From Bryobacterales bacterium (GTDB lineage Bacteria > Acidobacteriota > Terriglobia > Bryobacterales > Bryobacteraceae): 46,177 nucleotides of DNA. The stretch is taken from NCBI GenBank assembly GCA_003169195.1, contig PMQB01000208.1, positions 15,554 to 61,730 of the forward strand. The letters run 5' to 3'. The notes beneath the pieces were generated by a model. The model saw only the letters and a program-made list of their open reading frames with translations. It was not told the DNA's origin and did not search any database. The number at the start of each line of letters is the position of its first letter. Within the stretch, counting starts at the first letter, position 1. Of this stretch, positions 40,892 through 46,177 are shown piece after piece. A program made the translations under genes and the position numbers.

Positions 40892-42121
40892 CTAGGCGTG
40901 TTGAATCATGCAAATTACCGGGTGCGTGCCCGCATCGAGCAACTTGCCGCTGTGGCGGTGAAAAGCCACGTAACCGTACTGGTGCGACGGGGCATATCTT
41001 TCTGATAATTTGAGTACTTCCAGCCCCCCGACCGTCCTTAATTTATAACGAGTCATGTCTCCGAAGAGCAGTGACTTGCTGCCCGCAGCCGGTCCAACCA
41101 TGGCTTGGTTGAGCACGAACGGACGGCCCAGAATTGTATCGGGGATGCCGCTCGTGATGCTGGCTACGAACAACGGACGACCGTACAGATCTTCTAAACC
41201 GATCAAGCCGCGCAGCACCGCGTTGTGGAACATCCAGGTCGATTTGCTCAGGTAGGATGGATCGAGCGCAGTGTAGGTGGCGACCAAATCAGGGTAGGTG
41301 ATGGCCGTAGGAGCAAGGCTGGTGACGGCGCTGTAAGACCCGCCGACAAGACCCTGAACAGAGCCGGAGGTGGAGCCGTTGGTCAACGCGAGGTTGAGCC
41401 CACGCGCGTAACGAACGCCGAAATTTTCCTCGATGAAGCTGCCGAGATCGAATGCGGCATCGGTGACGAGTGATCTGGACACCTTGATGACGCCCGTCGA
41501 AAAAGTTGACGTATTGAAGGTGACCTGACCAAGCGGGATGTCCTGCTCCGTCACGTCAGTACCGTCCGTCATCTCCTGCGAGTAGTTGGCGGTGTCGTTG
41601 CTCAACGGCCACTGGATGGGCTGGCCCGACTCTGTACGCCAGTCGGAAACGACTGTCAGAGCAGCGCCGTATGCCAGGGTGGCCTGTTCGATGGCGGCGT
41701 TGAAGCCCGTGGGGACAATATATCCACCATCGGCTCCTGTGTCGCCATTCATGTCGCGGAGTTCGCCGGACATCGTGGACATCGTGGTTGGGGTGTAAGT
41801 GCGCAGCAACTTGCCCTGGTCACGGGTCACCCGGCCAGTCACAATGTACTGACGGAAGGCTTCTTTCTCAGCGGCGGTACGCGCTTCTGGTGTCTCAAGC
41901 TGTCCGGGGTTCGGGCGGCCTGGGGCTTGCCGTTGCTCAACGTCGGTCTGAGCCGCTGCGGCCCGTTCCTCAGTTTCGTACTCAGCCTTGATGACATCAG
42001 CATCATCCAACATGGTGTTGGCTTTGGTGACATCTTCGGCGGTACGGCCTTCTTTCTTTAGCAGCGCCTGCGCATCGTTGATGAGCTTGGCGCGGGATTC
42101 ACGCTTCTCGCGGTTGGTCAT
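40892..42121 (-). CDS. Major capsid protein, HK97 fold
   Basis: 409 residues. An N-terminal helical, Glu/Ala-rich delta domain (about 1-100) serves as internal scaffold and would be removed by the prohead protease. The HK97 core follows: GGYIVPTGFNAAIEQ, a strand-rich middle, KSTWMFHNAVLRGLIGLEDLYGRPLF and FGDMTRYKLR. The C-terminus YGYVAFHRHSGKLLDAGTHPVICM is typical. It sits directly after the protease gene. Confidence 0.95.
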   Translation of the reverse strand: MTNREKRESRAKLINDAQALLKKEGRTAEDVTKANTMLDDADVIKAEYETEERAAAAQTDVEQRQAPGRPNPGQLETPEARTAAEKEAFRQYIVTGRVTRDQGKLLRTYTPTTMSTMSGELRDMNGDTGADGGYIVPTGFNAAIEQATLAYGAALTVVSDWRTESGQPIQWPLSNDTANYSQEMTDGTDVTEQDIPLGQVTFNTSTFSTGVIKVSRSLVTDAAFDLGSFIEENFGVRYARGLNLALTNGSTSGSVQGLVGGSYSAVTSLAPTAITYPDLVATYTALDPSYLSKSTWMFHNAVLRGLIGLEDLYGRPLFVASITSGIPDTILGRPFVLNQAMVGPAAGSKSLLFGDMTRYKLRTVGGLEVLKLSERYAPSHQYGYVAFHRHSGKLLDAGTHPVICMIQHA

Positions 42122-42230
42122 GGTTTTACTCCTGTGCTGAATTATTAACTGGCACCGTGACCCGCGTGGGTTGGTTGCTTACTACAGCCGCCTTGCTCAT
42201 TGAAGAGCTGCCGTAGGCGACGGCAAAGAT

Positions 42231-42962
42231 CTAAAGCGCTTGTGCGACTCTCGCCCTTAACAGGGCGGTCTCAACATCTCGGTTGAGATTCCGTTCTGCA
42301 CAATCACAGTTCGGATCGTCACACTCAGGGTCTGAACAATCGAGGCAGTTACCTGCCTCGCATTCGTCGCACTCACACATACATTCAGAAGTTCGAAGTT
42401 GTGTAGTTATTGAATCGGGTACACCGTTGGGGAAGAGTGAACGGACGGAGCAGGATGACGCTTCGTACGCCGGATAAACGACGCATGACGTATCGTAGAG
42501 AGACGCTTGCTTGATTGTACGTGTCCACTTACCACCCGCTAGCTCAGTCCAGTCGCAATTATCTACCGTCATCGCGAATGAGCTTTGCGATACATCCCCC
42601 CTGTCGATCAGTACGGAAAGATCGCGTGCAGCCTGCGTATCAGGGAGGTCACACTCAAAGCGGAGGCCAATGTTGTCCTCCTTGAGGCGAAGTGTGCCAG
42701 CTTTGGTCCGGCCCAGGACCAAATTCGGGTCGTGATTAATCAATGCCCTCACATCGGGATTGGTCGCGAGGTTTGCTGAGAAGCAGCCGGGGCTCAGTCT
42801 CTCTATGAAACCCCCGAGATCACAGCTATCACTGTTGAAGACTGCCGCGTACCCTTCCAACTTGGTCGGTGCGCCGTCGTCACGCTTTACACGTAGTTCC
42901 TGCCCCGCGAACCTGCGTTCAAGCTTTGATGCATTCTCCCGACCCAATGTTGGTTTTTTCAT
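42231..42962 (-). CDS. HK97-family prohead protease with Cys-rich tail
   Basis: 243 residues from ATG 42962, which follows AGGAG; a TTG start at 42983 would leave that site inside the gene. EGYAAVFNSDSCDLGGFIERLSPGCF opens the protease; His in ALINHDP and Ser in GDVSQSSFAM are the catalytic His and Ser of U35-type proteases. The last quarter departs from the family core: nine cysteines within about 32 residues, spaced by Asp, Glu and Asn (ECMCECDEC through CDDPNCDC), suggesting metal binding. It cleaves the capsid delta domain. Confidence 0.9.
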   Translation of the reverse strand: MKKPTLGRENASKLERRFAGQELRVKRDDGAPTKLEGYAAVFNSDSCDLGGFIERLSPGCFSANLATNPDVRALINHDPNLVLGRTKAGTLRLKEDNIGLRFECDLPDTQAARDLSVLIDRGDVSQSSFAMTVDNCDWTELAGGKWTRTIKQASLYDTSCVVYPAYEASSCSVRSLFPNGVPDSITTQLRTSECMCECDECEAGNCLDCSDPECDDPNCDCAERNLNRDVETALLRARVAQAL

Positions 42963-43905
42963 TCGTAATGTCTCCTGATGCAATTAACTCGGCTTCTAAG
43001 ATCGCCCAGGCTTTCTTCATGCGATGGTTCTCCTTTAAACGAAATGAATGCTTGACGTTTAAGGCCAACCCTTCTTCCGAAGTACGAAAGTTCTTACCAG
43101 CCGCCTGCGTGACAGCTTTTGCTGCCGGATCTTTATACCGCTCTAATAAGGCTTGGGAAGCTCGAATATGTGATTCCTTTGATGACCAGTAGGCCGACTG
43201 GCTAGCCGCGTGTGACTCTCGGAATCCTGGGACCGTCCACATTGCACGGCTTGTTTGCCTAAGCCGGTCACGTTCCGCTTGTTTCTCAAACCGTTTTCTC
43301 ATCCTCTCGGCCTGCCTGTCCCGCTCAGTTTGATCTTCATAGCGCCTAACACCGGCTTCAGATTGTTTTCGTAAGGCTTCAGGCGTAAAGCAGACCTTTC
43401 TCAAAAGTTCAACCCGTCGCTCCCTATTCGCTGGGTCAGCCCAATAAATAGAGCGCACCGACTCATGCTTCAGTCGTTCCGTAGGAGACCACGGTTTACC
43501 TTTCCTCGCTGCTGACAACGTTGCTGCCCCTTCCGGTGTGGCCGCATAACTTCGACGTGCTTGGCGAAGTTTCTCCGCTGCCTCAGGTGAAGCTCTTACT
43601 CCTTCGCCGCCGTAAGTGAGGTTATACCCGAATTCGGGTTCGGTTGATCGATACTCGGCTATTTCGGCGATCTCAAGCGCCAACAATTCTTCTTTTGAAT
43701 TGGCTTCATGGATCTCTCGCCTTGTGAATGAATCAGCGCCGTATTTACGAATGGCACAGTGTAAAGAGGTTTTAGCGCCTCGCCTCGCCTCTCCAAGATG
43801 CCCGGTCCATCGAGCACTCAGAGTCTGCGTGGTGAGTCCGACGTAAACCTTCCCGTTCACCGTATTCGTAATGAGATAAATGACGCCGTATGGTTTTGCT
43901 TCCAC
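42919..43905 (-). CDS. GIY-YIG homing endonuclease
   Basis: 328 residues. GVIYLITNTVNGKVYVGLT carries the paired Tyr motifs of the GIY-YIG nuclease, then RWTGHLGEARRGA with the catalytic Arg and NLTYGGEG, the usual domain end. Downstream are short NUMOD-like DNA-binding repeats (TPEGAATLSAARKGKPWS and others) and a basic helical tail. It stands between portal and protease, and its last 44 bases overlap the start of the protease gene, including that gene's ribosome-binding site. The start is GTG with no clear ribosome site. It is a selfish insertion. Confidence 0.9.
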   Translation of the reverse strand: MEAKPYGVIYLITNTVNGKVYVGLTTQTLSARWTGHLGEARRGAKTSLHCAIRKYGADSFTRREIHEANSKEELLALEIAEIAEYRSTEPEFGYNLTYGGEGVRASPEAAEKLRQARRSYAATPEGAATLSAARKGKPWSPTERLKHESVRSIYWADPANRERRVELLRKVCFTPEALRKQSEAGVRRYEDQTERDRQAERMRKRFEKQAERDRLRQTSRAMWTVPGFRESHAASQSAYWSSKESHIRASQALLERYKDPAAKAVTQAAGKNFRTSEEGLALNVKHSFRLKENHRMKKAWAILEAELIASGDITNEKTNIGSGECIKA

Positions 43906-43956
43906 TAAAACGGATACCCGAATAATGGCGGCTGAGTCCGTTTACGTTGAGTAAGA

Positions 43957-45636
43957 TTATTCCGGCGAAGGCAAATCTTCCAAGGTCGGCTCTTCGAGAG
44001 CCTTATTCGCAAGGGCTTCAGACAAATCCCTATAGGCGGCGTGAAGCAGTGTCTTCAACACCCGTGTCACTTCGGTTGGTGAGTCGAGTGATGCCACTCT
44101 CGTGGAAACGCCGCTCAAATACTTCTCCACGGCCCGTTTCGTTTCGGCATCGCCGACCGTCACGCCGTATTGGAGGTCAAGCATGTCCCGCAGTGAGGCA
44201 GAGATAGCCTGCATGCACGGCTCTAAACACTGGCTAATAGCGGTGGAATCGCGCTTCGAACGGTTGGAAAGGCGGCTTAATCCATCGGTAATCAACGCGG
44301 AATAGTTGGCGCGAAGACGGTTAACTAACGGGACGCTTCGCTGGTCCTCATCTTCTTCAATCTGGGCCGGGATTGGGTCGTGAGCCGCGCCCTCTTCGAT
44401 GAGTAGCTGGGTGGCGGGGATGGTGTTTAAGGGCACCATCAGCAAATCGCCTTCCGGTCCCACGGGCTCTAGACCCTCATCTATCCGGCACTCGTTGCTC
44501 GTGAGGATGCCCGCGTTGCGCCCTTGCACGTAATAAGTCATGCGGGCGGCGGAATCGGCGGCCAGCAGAGCCTTGGTGTGAAAACGTACTTCGTACTTTC
44601 CGGCTGTGCGCCCGGCCTTTGGGAATAGGCGAGAGTTGAACGCCTGGGTGTATTTCGTCAGCCACGGATTCAGGGTGAACGTCATGAATTCTTGGCTGAT
44701 TTGCTCGGTGTTGCTCTTCACGCCCTTCGATTCGTCGCTCGCAATCATGTGTATGGGACAGCGCAGCATACTACATAGCTCACTCCTCACCAGCCGCCGC
44801 GCCTCAATCATTTGGGCCTCGTTGTTGGTCGCGGCCATCGTGTTGAACTTCGCGCCACCTTCCAGGAAGAGCAGGCGGAAACGGTTAGCCCCGGTCATTT
44901 GCAGATCGGTGGATGTCTTCAACCGTTGGTAGGCCGTGTCGCTGAGTTCGCCGGGGACCTCAACTACGCCTGATGTGCTGCCGCCGTTGCCGAAATAACG
45001 GGCGGCGTACCGTTCCAGGCCGATGGCCAGACCTACCGCTTGGCGGCAAGTGCTGATGATGTTCTGGCCGACGTAGCCGTCGAGACTCAGCCCTGGAATG
45101 CAAACCATGTCGGCGCTGTCGATGATCACCGGCTTATTGTTGGCGGTATCGTGCGACTCGTAGACGAGCTTCCCCGCCTTGTCACGCTTGGGTTGCACAA
45201 GCCATGGCTTACGCGGCCACAAAGCAATGACGTGATTGCCATTGTCCCTTTCCAACTCGATGTAAGCGGTGCCCCAGAGCAAAGCGTGAACGAGCGATAC
45301 TTGCATACCCACAGTGGCGGTCATCTCGTCGTTCCACTCGGAGCCAAGAAGATCGAAGTAAGGGGGAGAGTGCGCCACTCGTGTGCCACGGTCCAGGCGC
45401 TCGATTATCTGCAACGGTAACTGGCCAGCGCCCTCGCTGATCAGCTTCACACAGGAAACGATTGTGGTGGAAGCGAGCGCGGTGAGTGGTGTTACTTGCT
45501 CGCCGGAGTCCGTGGGAGCGCCACCGGCCCAATTTAGCAGCCAGCCGGGGGCGTTGGCGAGCGAGGCCAGCGGGACGGTGGGTGATTCGAGTGGGTTGCC
45601 GTCGCGGAGATCGAAGAGTTTGGTGAGGAAGGACAT
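43957..45636 (-). CDS. Portal protein, HK97 type
   Basis: 559 residues. TALASTTIVSCVKLISEGAGQLPLQIIE is the classic opening of the phage portal family; ALLWGTAYIELERDNGN and LRCPIHMIASDESKGVKSNTEQ mark the wing and clip regions. The C-terminal 130 residues are an extra helical region. The ATG at 45636 forms a TAATG overlap with the small membrane-protein gene. It forms the dodecameric DNA-entry channel. Confidence 0.95.
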   Translation of the reverse strand: MSFLTKLFDLRDGNPLESPTVPLASLANAPGWLLNWAGGAPTDSGEQVTPLTALASTTIVSCVKLISEGAGQLPLQIIERLDRGTRVAHSPPYFDLLGSEWNDEMTATVGMQVSLVHALLWGTAYIELERDNGNHVIALWPRKPWLVQPKRDKAGKLVYESHDTANNKPVIIDSADMVCIPGLSLDGYVGQNIISTCRQAVGLAIGLERYAARYFGNGGSTSGVVEVPGELSDTAYQRLKTSTDLQMTGANRFRLLFLEGGAKFNTMAATNNEAQMIEARRLVRSELCSMLRCPIHMIASDESKGVKSNTEQISQEFMTFTLNPWLTKYTQAFNSRLFPKAGRTAGKYEVRFHTKALLAADSAARMTYYVQGRNAGILTSNECRIDEGLEPVGPEGDLLMVPLNTIPATQLLIEEGAAHDPIPAQIEEDEDQRSVPLVNRLRANYSALITDGLSRLSNRSKRDSTAISQCLEPCMQAISASLRDMLDLQYGVTVGDAETKRAVEKYLSGVSTRVASLDSPTEVTRVLKTLLHAAYRDLSEALANKALEEPTLEDLPSPE

Positions 45637-45815
45637 TACTTATTCGCCTTTTTATCGGCGGTGATCTTTTCACTCGCTTTCACGGCGGCAGCAGCAAAGG
45701 CGAGGCCGATCAGAGCCACACCAGAAAAGATGACCGCCGCCGCGTGGGAGATCAAGGCGATACCAGCGGCGATCAGCAGGATGCCAGGGATGAAAAGTAT
45801 TTCGATTCTGCTCAT
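45636..45815 (-). CDS. Small membrane protein, holin-like, 59 residues
   Basis: Read by hand: ATG 45815 (ATGA overlap with the terminase stop) to TAA 45636 (TAATG overlap with portal). The sequence MSRIEILFIPGILLIAAGIA continues into ISHAAAVIFSGVALIGLAFA, giving two hydrophobic segments, then a charged tail (KASEKITADKKANK). Two membrane segments plus a Lys-rich C-terminus resemble small holins, but the position within the packaging module is unusual for one, and the function is open. Confidence 0.7.
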   Translation of the reverse strand: MSRIEILFIPGILLIAAGIALISHAAAVIFSGVALIGLAFAAAAVKASEKITADKKANK

Positions 45816-46177
45816 AAGGTTCTAACTCCGCGCCTTTCATAGATGTCGTTGGCGGACGGCTTCTTGTTGGGATCGGGAGTGCTTGCCACGCGAGCGAACG
45901 CGGTGATTAAAGCCACGGCGGCATCAATTTTCAAATTTGGCTTCTCCTTCCGTGGGAAGTAATTGTCATTCGCATCCGCATGTGCCACCACGTTCGATAA
46001 GCACCACGTCAACACCGGATCACCATTGTGATGACACCGGCCATCAGCCACCGCCGCCTCCAGAGCTTTCATGGCTGGAGACAGATACATAACCTTCTGC
46101 GGCACCTCCACGGTTGTTACGCCGGTGGCCGCCAATTGCTGCATCATCTGGCCCGCATACGTCTTGTCAAAGCAGAT
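45812..46177 (-). CDS. Large terminase subunit, C-terminal part (continues off window)
   Basis: 121 residues are visible and the frame stays open to the right edge. This is the end of the RNase H-like nuclease domain: ALEAAVADGRCHHNGDPVLTWCLSN, DNYFPRKEKPNLKIDAAVAL with the Asp that usually completes the metal site, then RVASTPDPNKKPSANDIYERRG. The motor cuts and pumps phage DNA into the prohead through the adjacent portal. The ATPase half and small subunit lie beyond the window. Confidence 0.9.
   Translation of the reverse strand: MCFDKTYAGQMMQQLAATGVTTVEVPQKVMYLSPAMKALEAAVADGRCHHNGDPVLTWCLSNVVAHADANDNYFPRKEKPNLKIDAAVALITAFARVASTPDPNKKPSANDIYERRGVRTL

Larger units (their letters stand above)
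22135..46177. mobile_element. Siphovirus-type prophage (left part; continues past the window)
   Basis: It begins at the interrupted tRNA-Val and contains an integrase, an excisionase-like gene and a full lambda/HK97-style tail and head gene order on the minus strand, from tail fibres back to portal and large terminase. Cargo includes a toxin-antitoxin pair and three putative homing-type nucleases. No repressor, replication or clear lysis module is in the window, so a further part must lie to the right. Confidence 0.95.

Overview
The window is a bacterial chromosome segment carrying the left part of an integrated siphovirus-type prophage. Gene content on the chromosomal side suggests a soil Acidobacteriota, perhaps of the Bryobacter/Solibacter type: a GH127 glycosidase, an exported S1/P1 nuclease, a membrane-tethered Ser/Thr kinase and a TIR/nSTAND locus. 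This assignment is inference; no 16S gene is present.

Left region (1-13297). An RND efflux pump (C-terminus off the left edge) and its lipoprotein adaptor form a minus-strand operon. A Tat-exported aldo/keto reductase abuts a GH127 beta-L-arabinofuranosidase-like enzyme. Then come a Ser/Thr kinase, an exported S1/P1 nuclease next to an exported BCP-type peroxiredoxin, a small zinc ribbon, ilvE, an RluA-family pseudouridine synthase with an altered catalytic motif, and greB.

Defence-like region (13386-18555). Two unrecognised minus-strand genes, one a three-helix membrane protein, lie beside a two-gene plus-strand operon. The first operon gene fuses a SIR2-like domain to a TIR domain. The second, overlapping it by 4 bases, encodes an nSTAND ATPase with a membrane helix and a TPR-like C-terminus. 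This is the best candidate in the window for an incompletely described immune system: two potential NAD-consuming domains in one effector, paired with an ATPase sensor or switch.

Right chromosomal end (18569-22134). An outer-membrane beta-barrel protein, nagA and an Fe/Mn superoxide dismutase are followed by the 5' half of tRNA-Val(CAC). The tRNA stops inside the anticodon stem, where the prophage begins.

Prophage (about 22135 to the right edge). Nearly every gene is on the minus strand. From the attachment site inward: integrase with putative arm-type repeats, an excisionase-like HTH protein, a 440-base gene-free stretch packed with CTAG-containing hairpins, a TumE/TumA-like toxin-antitoxin pair, and an HNH-AP2 endonuclease. 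Next come collagen-like tail fibre genes (split by a frameshift), tail tip and minor tail genes, a beta-helix tail protein with a signal peptide, tape measure, tail chaperones with a canonical -1 slippery heptamer, tail tube, head-tail joining proteins, HK97 capsid, prohead protease, portal, and the C-terminus of the large terminase at the right edge. Three putative homing-type nucleases are interspersed. No repressor, replication or lysis genes are visible apart from one small holin-like membrane protein; the rest presumably lies beyond the right edge. Structural genes are tightly coupled by TAATG and ATGA overlaps.
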